Of a stretch of DNA of 64,000 nucleotides, positions 26,901 through 35,317 are shown piece by piece. Both the position numbers and the translations under genes were made by a program. Position 1 is the first letter of the stretch, and each line of letters starts with the position of its first letter. Origin of the DNA: Bombella pollinis (GTDB taxonomy: Bacteria; Pseudomonadota; Alphaproteobacteria; Acetobacterales; Acetobacteraceae); NCBI RefSeq assembly GCF_026385485.1, contig NZ_JANIDX010000007.1, positions 1 to 64,000 of the forward strand, written 5' to 3'. The notes beneath the pieces are model-generated. The model was given only the letters and a program-made list of their open reading frames with translations, had not been told where the DNA came from and ran no database searches.

Positions 26901-27195
26901 GTTGGAAGAAGATGGTGACAATCCCGCGCCCGTAATAGGAGTTGGACTCCATATGCTCGATGCCCTCTACGGTAGAGGTCACCATGAGTTCGTAATTATA
27001 GATGATGCGGCCAGCAAACTCTTCTGGCAGCATCCCACCATAGGTCCATACCGCTGAGACGACCGGGATTTTGATATTAGGGAAGACGTCTGTTGGTGTT
27101 TTAAAAACAGACATTACCCCAAACATCACAATCAAGATCGACAAGACCACAAAGGTCAGAGGCCGCTTGAGCGCGGTGATGACAATGGCATTCAT
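23926..27195 (-). CDS. RND efflux permease
   Basis: 1089 aa inner-membrane proton-driven pump of the AcrB/HAE superfamily. The duplicated architecture (TM1, large periplasmic loop, TM2-7, second loop, TM8-12) is visible, with the TM4 proton-relay pair Asp402-Asp403 in GILVDDATVMIEN. It is longer than usual because residues about 493-540, between the two halves, form a polar His-rich linker (NHNHGHDIPDKEQH start). Substrates are unknown; the charged His-rich linker alone is not evidence for metal export. It is the first gene of the operon, with 241 bp of AT-rich DNA upstream that includes GTATTAAATAC at 27270-27280, a possible operator. Confidence 0.94.
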   Translation of the reverse strand: MNAIVITALKRPLTFVVLSILIVMFGVMSVFKTPTDVFPNIKIPVVSAVWTYGGMLPEEFAGRIIYNYELMVTSTVEGIEHMESNSYYGRGIVTIFFQPGTEIGEAEAEVTAISQTVIKQLPVNIPAPMIMRLDASSVPVISLQITSDKQTPSDLYKLAMIRVRPLLVTVEGAVVPHPYGGMDSFVMVTLNQDQLRAHHLSAMDVQNAMHNQNIVLPAGDQKIDAVDWMVQTNATPKSMKAIGNIPVKRVGNAVIYVHDVADVYRGGHPQTNLVLVKGRQGVEVVVMKSGEASTLDVVDGVKKALPRLRAVLPDDVNVSILTDASIFVKDAIKDVVREMVTAAFLTGIVVLLFLGSWRSTVIIATSIPLAILCSVIGLSWAGESINVMTLGGLALAVGILVDDATVMIENIDTHLEMGKELEPAIIDAANQIVTATFVSTTCICIVWLPLFELGGVAGYLFRPMAEAIIFAMIASFILSRTLVPTMAKYLLANHNHGHDIPDKEQHIADSNAAAIAAGHPAQRGDGTDSHNRSAPLPARSGFMGACIRFQQSFEEKFNLFRDSYYALLVRCVEQRKLFVGVFLGLSVLSLGLYLTAGRDFFPETKSNALQMHMRAPLGTRIEVAGRIAALVSDRIERDLPGQVEEIVSNCGLPEGAHNQAFIPTPTIGTQDCDLTIALKNEASPVWDYRALLRKDLSAQFPGTVFTFQPADLTAKILNFGSPAPIDIQINGPDIADNYDYARKIIARLRHIPGTADVVIQQTMKTPTLMIRGNRTFSMATGLTEADLANNQLMTLSGSSTVDPQFWLDPSNDVTFPLNTYVSQDQLTHLSDLLTIPVDKGDGNPTGTGDQLLGSISTVVPTGTPGEVSHFNSMPEVDIYVSTEGRDLGAVLADVKQVIADTKPLLPKTAATDIHGAAVTMYSAYSQLVLGLMVSIVLIYLLIVVNFQSWTDPFIIITALPGALAGIAWALFLTGTRLSVPALTGAIMCMGTATANSILVVSFARERIELHGDALRAATEAGRERIRPVLMTALAMIVGMIPMATSNSTNAPLGRAVIGGLIVATLSTLLFVPCVYAIIHNRTASHKETI

Positions 27196-27436
27196 GATGC
27201 AGGTGGTTTCCTGTTATTGCAAAGGCAAAAGAGTGTTAGTCTTAATTTAAACAAAAATGACGGAGCGGCGTATTAAATACTGTTTTAGTCAAGTTTATGA
27301 CGGCTTTGTAAGCCGGGGGTATAGGGAATAAAATGAGAGAAGATAGCTCCTTCCATTTCACATATCCTCTACAGATAAAGCGTAGTTTCATGAGTTTATG
27401 TTACAAGAATGTCACCTAAAAGGAAGGCTGGTTGCT

Positions 27437-28780
27437 TTAGTTCTTCGGTAGGGTCGGTGCTGTAGTGGGATGAGCCAGATGCTGGCGGAGTCGCCGTACT
27501 TCGCCTTCACTAACGCTGCTGCTGTGATTGCCCCAACTATGGCGGATGAAGCTTACAAGCTCTGCGACCTCTTTGTCAGAGAGCGCATCGCCAAAAGCGG
27601 GCATCGTAAAGGCAGAGGGCGCGGTAGGGAGGGGGTGCATTGTCTCGCCCGCGAGGATGATATGGATGAGCGAGGTGGGATTATCCGTCATCACGACAGG
27701 GTTCCCTGCTAGAGGGGGAAAGACCGTGCCATAACCAGCCCCATCGCTGCGATGGCAAGCTGCGCAGCGGTCCAGATAAGTTTGTGCGCCAGGTTGGGTG
27801 ATATCACCCCGGCGTAGGGCGTCTGCCGTGCTTGGGTCATAAACCCAAGGGGCTTCTGGGCGGGCGGGGCTTAGTGTGCGTAAATAGCGCGCAATCGCGT
27901 GGAGGTCGTTATCTGTAAATGCGTAGGTGCTGTGGATGATAACAGGCGTCATGCCTCCGAAGCTGGCACCGGGGCGAGCGCGACCAGTGCGGAGGAAGTC
28001 CACAATATCTTGCTCACTCCAACGGCCTAGGCCGGTGCGATTTTCTTGCCGCAGGGAGGGGACAACCCATTGTTCTACAACCCCACCGCCGGAGAGAAAG
28101 AGCGGGCCATCTTGGGCTGTTTGGGCCTTTTCATTCAGTGCGATGCCGCGTGGTGTATGGCAGGCCCCGCAATGGCCCGGCCCTTCGACAAGATAGGCCC
28201 CTCGTGCCAAGGTTGGGTCAGTGAATTGGCTATTGGTGCGTTGCTGGGCATAGCGAATGCTAGGGGCAAAGAGCCACCGCCAAACGCGTAGTGGCCAACG
28301 CATAGAGAGCGGCCACTTAATTTTATTCTCTGGCGGAGCTACCGCTTGAGGGGCCACACCATGTTGAAAATAAACATAAAGCGCGTGGATATCCGCATCA
28401 CTTAGCCGCGCATAGGAGGGGTACGGCATAGCGGGATAAAGTGTGGAGCCATCTTTACGCACCCCAAGCCGGACAGCGCGGGCAAACTCTGCCTCGCTAT
28501 AGCGGCCAATGCCATGAACAGGATCTGGCGAAATATTGGTTGAATAAATCGTGCCGATGGGCAGCTCAAAGGGTAAGCCCCCGCTATAATCAGGGCGGCC
28601 CGGTGCTGTATGGCAGGCAGCGCAATCGCCGAGGATAGCTTGATAATGGCCTTCCTCTAGCAAAGCAGACGGTATGGGGGTGTCTGCTCGAGCTATGGTG
28701 AGGGGGGAGGAAAAAATGGCAAGCAGCCCTAATGCTGCATAAAGGGCCGCATAAAAGGAAGCGCGGGAGATGTGGGTCAT
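27437..28780 (-). CDS. Triheme cytochrome c subunit of membrane dehydrogenase
   Basis: 447 aa with a signal peptide and three CXXCH heme sites: CAACH at 53-57, CGACH at 204-208 and CAACH at 339-343. This is the standard architecture of the cytochrome subunit that passes electrons from gluconate-, ketogluconate-, sorbitol- or fructose-dehydrogenases of acetic acid bacteria to ubiquinone. It overlaps the catalytic subunit stop by 4 bp, so the three genes 31359-27437 form one operon in the order small-large-cytochrome. Confidence 0.94.
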   Translation of the reverse strand: MTHISRASFYAALYAALGLLAIFSSPLTIARADTPIPSALLEEGHYQAILGDCAACHTAPGRPDYSGGLPFELPIGTIYSTNISPDPVHGIGRYSEAEFARAVRLGVRKDGSTLYPAMPYPSYARLSDADIHALYVYFQHGVAPQAVAPPENKIKWPLSMRWPLRVWRWLFAPSIRYAQQRTNSQFTDPTLARGAYLVEGPGHCGACHTPRGIALNEKAQTAQDGPLFLSGGGVVEQWVVPSLRQENRTGLGRWSEQDIVDFLRTGRARPGASFGGMTPVIIHSTYAFTDNDLHAIARYLRTLSPARPEAPWVYDPSTADALRRGDITQPGAQTYLDRCAACHRSDGAGYGTVFPPLAGNPVVMTDNPTSLIHIILAGETMHPLPTAPSAFTMPAFGDALSDKEVAELVSFIRHSWGNHSSSVSEGEVRRLRQHLAHPTTAPTLPKN

Positions 28781-30570
28781 GCGGTTACCATAGGGCCGGG
28801 GTTACGGAGGTAAGTATGGCGGATATGGTAAGCCGACCAATAAGCCAGCGCGGCCACCAGCCCGGTAGGGTTATAGCCTAACCCTTGGGGAAATGCGCTA
28901 GAGCCAATGACAAAGAGATTAGAGACATCCCAACTTTGTAGATAACGGTTCACCGCACTGGTTTTGGGGTTTTCCCCCATGATAACCCCACCATTAAGGT
29001 GCGTGGTTTGGTAGAGGCGGCTATCAAAGTTCTGGCCATGTTGGAGGCTATTGAGGGCAATCTTAGTGGCCCCCATGGCTTTGGCAATCCGACCAATATG
29101 CTGGACGGCATATTGATTCATGCGGATGTCGTTCTCCTTCCATGTGAAGGTCATGCGTAACATGGGTTGGCCATAGGCGTTGCGCCATGTGGGGTCGAGG
29201 TCCAAATACACATCGCGATAAGCCATATTGCTGCCATGGGCATCAATACTGAGAGAGTGGCGATATTGGTCAATCATGGCTGTTTTATAAGCGTGTCCCC
29301 AGCGGGGTGCGCCCTTGCCACCACTGCTAAGGGCGGCATTGATGGGTTTTGTCCCTGCTTGGTTTACCCAAATGGGTGAGCCACCAATAAAGCCTGCTTT
29401 CCCACGGTCTAGGCCGGGATGGTTGATGTCATCAATGGCAACACCCCCGCCGCCAGCGCCAACAAATTGGTTGGTAAAGTGCGTTTTAGGCAGCCAAACG
29501 CGGGAAGAGGTAATGGTTTGATAGGTGAAGTTACGGCCAATCACCCCCGTTTGCGTTACTGGGTCATAAGGTTGGCCAATGCCTGAGGTGAGCATGAGAT
29601 GAACATTATGGAGCTGGAAGGCACTCAGTATGACGAGGTCAGCCTGCATTGTCTGTTCGGATTGTGTTTTGAGGTCAATATACCGTACGCCTGTGGCGGT
29701 CTTGCGGTCATCATCTAAGAGGATTTCCAACACTTGCGCCTGTGTGATGAGGGTGAAGCGTTTATCCTGCCGCAGGGCGGGGAGGATGTTCACATTCGGG
29801 GACGCTTTGGAATAGAGATAACAATCATAACCGCTGCAATAACCGCAAAAATTGCACGGCCCCATCTGGCAGCCATATGGGTTGGTGTAAGGCTGGGAGG
29901 CATTAGCAGCAGGCATGCTGTAAGGGTGAAACCCAACCTCGGTTGCAGCTCTGCGGAACAGGCTGGCTGAGAAAGTATCAGCCAGCGGCGGCAGGGGGAA
30001 ATGAGCGGAACGATCAGGGGCGAATATATTCCCTCGCCCTGTAGGGATTCCCTGTACTGAGGCGGCATCGCCCGCTGTGCCGAAGACTTTCTCGGCTTTA
30101 TCGAAGAAGGGTTCTAGCTCCTGATAGCTCACCCCGTAATCTTGTAAATGCATATCGTGAGGGATGAAGCGACGCCCGTAGCGTTCGCGCATTGCGCTAT
30201 GGAGGCGCAGTTCATCCTCTGTGGTGCGGAAGTGACAGCCTGACCAATGCAGCCCGGCCCCGCCTACGCCCTCTCCGGGAAGAAAGGCGGCAAGTTGGCG
30301 GTAGGGAAGGGCTGTTTGGTCGGGACGGTTGCGAATGGTCAGAGAGGTACGTGCGAGTTTTTGGAAGAGACGCTTGCGTATCGCCCCGCGTAATTCATCA
30401 ATCGATTCAGGATACGCGCCCTCTACGGCCGTGCTATGGTCATGTCCGCGCTCCAGCATGGTAACATGCAGGCCAGCCTCGGTTAGCTCTTTTGCCATGA
30501 TGCTGCCAGCCCAGCCAGCCCCGATGATGAGAACATCTGGCTTTTTAGGCGGTGTAACGTGGTCTGTCAT
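28777..30570 (-). CDS. FAD-dependent membrane dehydrogenase, GMC large subunit (gluconate 2-dehydrogenase type)
   Basis: 597 aa GMC oxidoreductase that oxidises a sugar or sugar acid in the periplasm. The FAD Rossmann motif GAGWAG is at 17-22. A cysteine cluster at 233, 238, 241, 244 and 249 (CNFCGYC core) matches the Fe-S binding region known in related FAD sugar dehydrogenases. The C-terminal GYNPTGLVAALAYWSA is typical. No signal peptide: export is by the Tat-signal-bearing small subunit. Gluconate 2-dehydrogenase is the closest family by length; ketogluconate or sorbitol oxidation cannot be excluded. Confidence 0.9.
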   Translation of the reverse strand: MTDHVTPPKKPDVLIIGAGWAGSIMAKELTEAGLHVTMLERGHDHSTAVEGAYPESIDELRGAIRKRLFQKLARTSLTIRNRPDQTALPYRQLAAFLPGEGVGGAGLHWSGCHFRTTEDELRLHSAMRERYGRRFIPHDMHLQDYGVSYQELEPFFDKAEKVFGTAGDAASVQGIPTGRGNIFAPDRSAHFPLPPLADTFSASLFRRAATEVGFHPYSMPAANASQPYTNPYGCQMGPCNFCGYCSGYDCYLYSKASPNVNILPALRQDKRFTLITQAQVLEILLDDDRKTATGVRYIDLKTQSEQTMQADLVILSAFQLHNVHLMLTSGIGQPYDPVTQTGVIGRNFTYQTITSSRVWLPKTHFTNQFVGAGGGGVAIDDINHPGLDRGKAGFIGGSPIWVNQAGTKPINAALSSGGKGAPRWGHAYKTAMIDQYRHSLSIDAHGSNMAYRDVYLDLDPTWRNAYGQPMLRMTFTWKENDIRMNQYAVQHIGRIAKAMGATKIALNSLQHGQNFDSRLYQTTHLNGGVIMGENPKTSAVNRYLQSWDVSNLFVIGSSAFPQGLGYNPTGLVAALAYWSAYHIRHTYLRNPGPMVTA

Positions 30571-30576
30571 GCGTGG

Positions 30577-31359
30577 TTAATCTTCCTCATCATGAAGCGC
30601 ATCAGGGCCATAGGGGGCAACATTAGGGGGCATACCAACAGGGCCAAGCGGATAAGGGGCCCCTTGCTGGTTGACCCAATCCATAAAATCGGCCCGCGCA
30701 CCGGGGAAGCCCATCATCTTCCATCCTCCCATAGCGTCATTACCGCCATAGAGGGGGTCGGCAAAGGCACCTTCTAACGTATTGGTGCGTAATTGCTCAA
30801 AAAAGACAGCCCCGGGAATATCATTAAACTGCAAGACGCCGTCCTCAAGCTTATGAAGAACCTCATCCTGCTGTGCGGTGGAGAGGTCTGCAAAGAGGGC
30901 GTTATAGGTCATCAAACAATGGGTATTAATAGGTTCGATCGTACGGCGATACAGCTCTTGCGGGCTGTAGGGAAGTTGGTAGCCAAGTTCTGGGGGACCA
31001 TTGACAAATGGAGGGTTGAGGTACCAGAGGTCCCCTTGTCCGTAAGGGGTTTGCATTTGTTTATCAATAAAACGCGGCACAGCTAGGGCGACTGCTCCGG
31101 GTCCGTTTTCATCTTCTGGGAAAAGCCGCTCACACGCATAACAGAGAAAGCGATATTCCTCCGCTGTGAAGAAATGCGGCACATAATGGGCGGGGTCATT
31201 CTCCGCCTCTTTGGTTTGTTGGGGCTCTAAATCAGCATGGGCTTGGGCTGTATGGCTTAGTAATGATGAGCCAGAAAGCGCACCAGTCCCCCTCATAAAT
31301 CCCCGCCTCGATAATGTAGTACGGGATGGGGCAGTGGAGTGAGAGGGGGATGATGTCAT
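30577..31359 (-). CDS. Membrane dehydrogenase gamma subunit with Tat signal
   Basis: 260 aa gluconate 2-dehydrogenase subunit 3 family. The N-terminus has a twin-arginine motif (SRRGFMRG) and a short hydrophobic region ending near AQA. The family role is as a Tat hitchhiker: it carries the folded FAD large subunit across the membrane. The remaining sequence (HFFTAEEYRFLCYACERLFPEDENGPGA) fits the family. It is the first gene of the operon, 6 bp before the large subunit. Confidence 0.9.
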   Translation of the reverse strand: MTSSPSHSTAPSRTTLSRRGFMRGTGALSGSSLLSHTAQAHADLEPQQTKEAENDPAHYVPHFFTAEEYRFLCYACERLFPEDENGPGAVALAVPRFIDKQMQTPYGQGDLWYLNPPFVNGPPELGYQLPYSPQELYRRTIEPINTHCLMTYNALFADLSTAQQDEVLHKLEDGVLQFNDIPGAVFFEQLRTNTLEGAFADPLYGGNDAMGGWKMMGFPGARADFMDWVNQQGAPYPLGPVGMPPNVAPYGPDALHDEED

Positions 31360-31479
31360 CGCGTGGGGCGGACCTGAGGAGATGAAAAGATGGTTAAAGC
31401 TGCGGTAAGGTGAGCAAAATCTTCGCAGAAGACAAGTGAATCTGCTGTCATGTACTCACCTTATAGCGAGGAGGTAGGT

Positions 31480-32241
31480 TTAATGTTGTGGTAGGGAGAG
31501 AACACCCGGCGGTGGGGAATGGAGCTTTGTCGGTGTTGTGCTCTCATATGTTGTAGAGGTGGGGTGAGGAGCAGAGGGAACCGTGTTGTTGAGGGGGGCA
31601 TGTTGTTGTGTGCTGCCCTCCAACGCGGGGAGTTCTGTACTAGAGAGGTCTTGGCTTTGGACGGTAGTAGCACTTAGTGGCGTGCCGGTGGCGTCAGTCA
31701 ACCAAGAGGCAAGATGATTGCGGATTTGGTATTCCAGCTCGACATTCATATCATCCATAAGGGCTGCGTTGAGTGTATGGAGGTTGCGCTCCAGACTATA
31801 AGAGTGGGAGGCCTCAATGGTGCGATGGACGCGTGCGGTGATGAAGCCGTGGCGTTGATGGGTTGGGTCATCCACCGTAAGCTTTACGCCATAAGTCCCG
31901 CTAAAGCTGTGATGGGATTTCGTCATCTCAGCTTGGGTGACGATAAATTGCGCCGTGCCGGAGGTTCCCGTTGTGTGTAATCTTTGATGCGCCATGAGCT
32001 GCAGGTCCTGAGCGGGGTCATCAGGGCTACGTTCTGTTAAATCATCATAACCCGGCTGGACTTGATTATTGATGGCGATTTGGCCGACATTCAGATTCAG
32101 CGGCGGTAGGTAGCTATAATCTGTTTTTGGGAAGGTCTCATGGCCATCATCAGAGGCACAGCCTGATAAAAAGGCCAGCCCGCAAAGGAGGGCCATGCAC
32201 GGCCAGAAGCGCATGAGAGGGGTAAAGCGTTTTATGGTCAT
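31480..32241 (-). CDS. Hypothetical lipoprotein
   Basis: 253 aa. A clear lipobox (LAFLSGCAS, lipidated Cys28) after a basic N-terminus and hydrophobic core. The mature part has a conserved-looking body with alternating polar segments (QFIVTQAEMTKSHHSFSGTYGVKLTVDD) and a Thr/Ser/Pro-rich low-complexity C-terminal third. No known domain recognised. The start overlaps the upstream 354-aa gene by ATGA, so it is the last member of the argD-argF-hslO transcript. Confidence 0.75.
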   Translation of the reverse strand: MTIKRFTPLMRFWPCMALLCGLAFLSGCASDDGHETFPKTDYSYLPPLNLNVGQIAINNQVQPGYDDLTERSPDDPAQDLQLMAHQRLHTTGTSGTAQFIVTQAEMTKSHHSFSGTYGVKLTVDDPTHQRHGFITARVHRTIEASHSYSLERNLHTLNAALMDDMNVELEYQIRNHLASWLTDATGTPLSATTVQSQDLSSTELPALEGSTQQHAPLNNTVPSAPHPTSTTYESTTPTKLHSPPPGVLSLPQH

Positions 32242-33302
32242 GACCGGCGTTTGCGTCCTTTTTTACGTTTCTTCTTACGAGGCTGATAGGGTTTCTTTGT
32301 CTGTTTTCTAGCGGGTGTGGGCGTTACGTCACCCGGCACTGTATCCTCTAAGGGCGATAGAGGCCGCAAGAGAGCAGATTGTTCCCATAATAGGGATGAG
32401 AATGGAAAGCTAGAGGCGATTTGTCCAGCCTTCTTTGGGCTAGAGACGCTATTATCCCATAAGGCAGAAGCATGGCCGACACCATAATCCTCTAACGTGA
32501 AGGGCCGGGCCTGTTTGAGGTCCTCAACGCATTGTGGTGTTCCGATAAACCATGAGAGTAAAAAAGCCGGGACAAGGGGTGTAAGCGTGCTATCCCCCAC
32601 CAAAAGAGAGGCATGAGGGAGGTAAAGAATAGGGGGGGCGTCTTTAACAGGGCTTTCATCGGCATCTTGATTGGGCCAAAAGAGGTAGAAAGTTAGGCCC
32701 TCTTTGTCATCTGTAAATCGGCATGCAACAGCTTGCTCCAATATCATAGTGAGATTTGTGCGGATAATCCCCCCATGAAAAGGGGAGCATGCTAAACTAT
32801 GCGGCCCCGCTGGGCGTGTGCGGAGGAGCTTTTGGAGGAGGTCTTTAGAGAAAGGGCTTTCCTCATCATGCTCTAAAAGCGTTGCAGGGGGAATAACATG
32901 CAGAGCCGCGCGCATGGTTTGGAACCAGAGCGTGACGAGCTGTAGCCGTCCTGTTGCAGGCAGTGTGCGGAGCAGGGCAAGTGTCTCGTTTTGTAAGGCT
33001 TCCTCTGTGGGCAGAGGGGCTGTGCCATCCAGCAAACTTGCGCTGATGGTTTGTAAAGTGGGGTCCAATGTTTTGATGAGCGTATCCCGCCATGTGCCGC
33101 GCAGGGCAAGGGCATGGCAGGCTAAGAGCTCATTATCAGGGGAGAGCCACCAGCACGCCTCTTGCCCTGTTTTAGGGTGATGTAGAATTAGAGCATCCAC
33201 ACCCGCAGGGCCGGAGAGGCGTTCCCCCCTCTCCCAGCCGGGATAAAGCCGCGTGAGGGGTTGTCCCCGGCTGTGGAGTTCTGCGGGGCGCGCTGCCGTC
33301 AT
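32238..33302 (-). CDS. Hypothetical protein with polybasic C-terminus
   Basis: 354 aa of unknown function; I recognise no domain. The last 25 residues are almost entirely Lys and Arg (KKPYQPRKKKRKKGRKRRS), predicting binding to RNA, DNA or acidic phospholipids. No signal peptide or membrane segment. It overlaps hslO by ATGA and the following lipoprotein gene by ATGA, so its synthesis is coupled to both. Coupling with the redox chaperone Hsp33 is suggestive but not evidence of a shared role. Confidence 0.75.
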   Translation of the reverse strand: MTAARPAELHSRGQPLTRLYPGWERGERLSGPAGVDALILHHPKTGQEACWWLSPDNELLACHALALRGTWRDTLIKTLDPTLQTISASLLDGTAPLPTEEALQNETLALLRTLPATGRLQLVTLWFQTMRAALHVIPPATLLEHDEESPFSKDLLQKLLRTRPAGPHSLACSPFHGGIIRTNLTMILEQAVACRFTDDKEGLTFYLFWPNQDADESPVKDAPPILYLPHASLLVGDSTLTPLVPAFLLSWFIGTPQCVEDLKQARPFTLEDYGVGHASALWDNSVSSPKKAGQIASSFPFSSLLWEQSALLRPLSPLEDTVPGDVTPTPARKQTKKPYQPRKKKRKKGRKRRS

Positions 33303-34285
33303 GGCGTCTCGGCAGAGAGTGTGTTTGTATGATGCGTAAGGCTATCACGAGGGAAGGTGAAGGCCGTGTTGCAGAAATGACATTCCATAGAAATCACTCC
33401 ATCTTGGGCCATATGGTCAAGGTCATCCGTGCTGAAACGCTCTAACACCCCTTGCAGGCGGGCACGGCTACAGCGGCACCCAAAGGAGAGCGGCCTCGCC
33501 GGGGCAAGCTCTACCCCCAATGTGCCAAAGAGCCTTGTGATAAGGGTAGAGGCTGAAAGAGCAGGGTCGAATAATTCATCCGCTTTTAGGGTATGAGCAA
33601 AGGTGCAAGCCGTCTCCCAGAGGTCTTGGATGGTCGCCTCGGAATGTTGCTGGTCATCATTACCGGCAACGGGGTCACTATCGGGCAGACGCTCTAGTAC
33701 CAACGCCCCCGCTTGCCACCCGCTCTCTGTTAAGCGGGAGAAAAGTTGGATGGCACAATCATGTTGCTCACTGGTTTGAAAGTAGTGCGTCGCCATGGCG
33801 GCGAGGTCTTTACCCTCTAGCCCAACAATCCCTTGATAACGCTCCGTCTCTGGCCCTTGGTCCACTGTAAAGGCCAGATACCCCTTGCCAAGCAAGCCCG
33901 GAGCGGTTTCAGGCAGGGGGGTGGTGTAGTCCTCTGCCATGCGGGCGGTAAAGCGCAACGCCCCTGTATCGGTGCAATCGGCCAGAAAGAGCGAGACCGG
34001 TCCATCGCCTTTAACTTGTAGGGAGAAGGAGCCTTTAAACTTTAAAGCCGTTGCCATAGCCGCTACCAAGGCAAGGGCTTGGCCTCCAAGGGCGCGCACA
34101 GGCTCTGGAAGTTCATCATGGCGGGAGAGGATGGCATCAGCCAATGGCCCAAGCGTAATTAATCGCCCCCGAACAGGCACATGGCCGAGATGGAAGGGCG
34201 TAATCGCATGGGCAACCGTCAGGTCTGGCACATCCTGCGGGCGGGTCGTGGCTGTAGGGGTGGTTTCTGTCACCGGGTTTGTCAT
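33299..34285 (-). CDS. hslO: Redox-regulated chaperone Hsp33
   Basis: 328 aa holdase activated by oxidative unfolding. The C-terminal zinc/redox switch has the required four cysteines as CRCS and CHFC. The N-terminal domain shows the LVAAMATALKFKGSFSLQVKGDGPVSLFLADC stretch typical of the family. It lies 50 bp downstream of argF, the arg-hslO order seen in many alphaproteobacteria. The N-terminal 15-20 Thr/Pro-rich residues are a family-atypical extension, so a later start is possible. Confidence 0.94.
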   Translation of the reverse strand: MTNPVTETTPTATTRPQDVPDLTVAHAITPFHLGHVPVRGRLITLGPLADAILSRHDELPEPVRALGGQALALVAAMATALKFKGSFSLQVKGDGPVSLFLADCTDTGALRFTARMAEDYTTPLPETAPGLLGKGYLAFTVDQGPETERYQGIVGLEGKDLAAMATHYFQTSEQHDCAIQLFSRLTESGWQAGALVLERLPDSDPVAGNDDQQHSEATIQDLWETACTFAHTLKADELFDPALSASTLITRLFGTLGVELAPARPLSFGCRCSRARLQGVLERFSTDDLDHMAQDGVISMECHFCNTAFTFPRDSLTHHTNTLSAETP

Positions 34286-34335
34286 GGTCCTATCCTCCCT
34301 TTTGGCCCCGATAGAGGGGAGAGGGGTGTGCCCTC

Positions 34336-35304
34336 TCAGCCCTGATAAGCGGAGAGGTCATCTTCCCCCAAGCACCAGAGCAGCAATCCCTTTTGGGCAT
34401 GTAGGCGGTTTTCTGCCTCATCAAACACAACAGAGGCCGGGCCTTCAAACACGACCTTGCTGACTTCCTCCCCTATATGGGCAGGCAAGCAGTGCATAAA
34501 CAGGGCCTCCGGTGCTGCGAGAGCCATGAGGGCTTCATCAACATGATAAGGGCGGAAGATTTGATGGCGTTTTTCAGCATCTTTATCCCCCATGCTGACC
34601 CATGTATCGGTGACGATGGCATCAGCCCCCGCGGCAGCCTCGCGCGGGTCGTGGGTGAGTTGAATATCACCGCCCTGTGCGCGCGCCCAGTTTACAGCCG
34701 TTTCAGAGGGCATAAACTCCCCTTCTGGCGTGGCGAGATGCAGGGAGAAGCCTAGCCGTGCGGCGGCCTCAATCATAGAGGTGGCGACGTTATTGCCATC
34801 GCCAATCCAAGCTAGTTTTTTGCCGGTAATGGAGCCGCGATGTTCCTCAAAAGTGAGAATATCGGCCAAAATCTGCACAGGATGGGAGACTGGCGTTAGC
34901 CCGTTAATGACGGGCACATCACTCCAGCGGGCAAGCTCCCGAAGGTTCGCATCTGTCCCCGTGCGGAGGGTGATAACATCCAAAAAACGGGAGAGGACAC
35001 GCGCCGTATCGGCAATGCTCTCGCCTCGGCCAAGCTGCATATCCGCAGGGGAGAGGACATTAACCGTCCCGCCAAGCTGCTTCATCCCCACCTCAAAAGA
35101 GACACGCGTGCGGGTGGAGGGGCGGGACATCATCAGCCCCAAAGCACGTCCGGCTAATGGCAGACCAGGGCAGAGAGGGCGTTTGCGTTCTTGCTGTAGA
35201 GCCTTGATATGGGCCGCAAGGTCCAGAATATGGCGTAAGGTCTCGGTGGAATGGTCTTTAATATCCAGGAAGTGCCGAGGGGATGAGGTATAATCGTTGC
35301 TCAC
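34336..35304 (-). CDS. argF: Ornithine carbamoyltransferase
   Basis: 322 aa. It makes citrulline from ornithine and carbamoyl phosphate in arginine synthesis. Motifs: SRPSTRTRVSFE (carbamoyl-phosphate loop), the HPVQILADI segment, DTWVSMG, and HCLPAHIGEEV with the catalytic Cys. It follows argD by 13 bp on the same strand. Confidence 0.96.
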   Translation of the reverse strand: MSNDYTSSPRHFLDIKDHSTETLRHILDLAAHIKALQQERKRPLCPGLPLAGRALGLMMSRPSTRTRVSFEVGMKQLGGTVNVLSPADMQLGRGESIADTARVLSRFLDVITLRTGTDANLRELARWSDVPVINGLTPVSHPVQILADILTFEEHRGSITGKKLAWIGDGNNVATSMIEAAARLGFSLHLATPEGEFMPSETAVNWARAQGGDIQLTHDPREAAAGADAIVTDTWVSMGDKDAEKRHQIFRPYHVDEALMALAAPEALFMHCLPAHIGEEVSKVVFEGPASVVFDEAENRLHAQKGLLLWCLGEDDLSAYQG

Positions 35305-35317
35305 GCTACTGCTCTCC

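Noticed and set aside
27270..27280. GTATTAAATAC as an operator of the efflux operon
   Set aside because: An 11-bp AT palindrome in an AT-rich stretch is not rare enough to call without a matching regulator nearby, so it is mentioned only as a possibility under the permease.
33939..34463. 174-aa open frame on the + strand across the hslO-argF junction
   Set aside because: It is antisense to hslO and argF, both with intact family motifs; its composition is that of a shadow frame.
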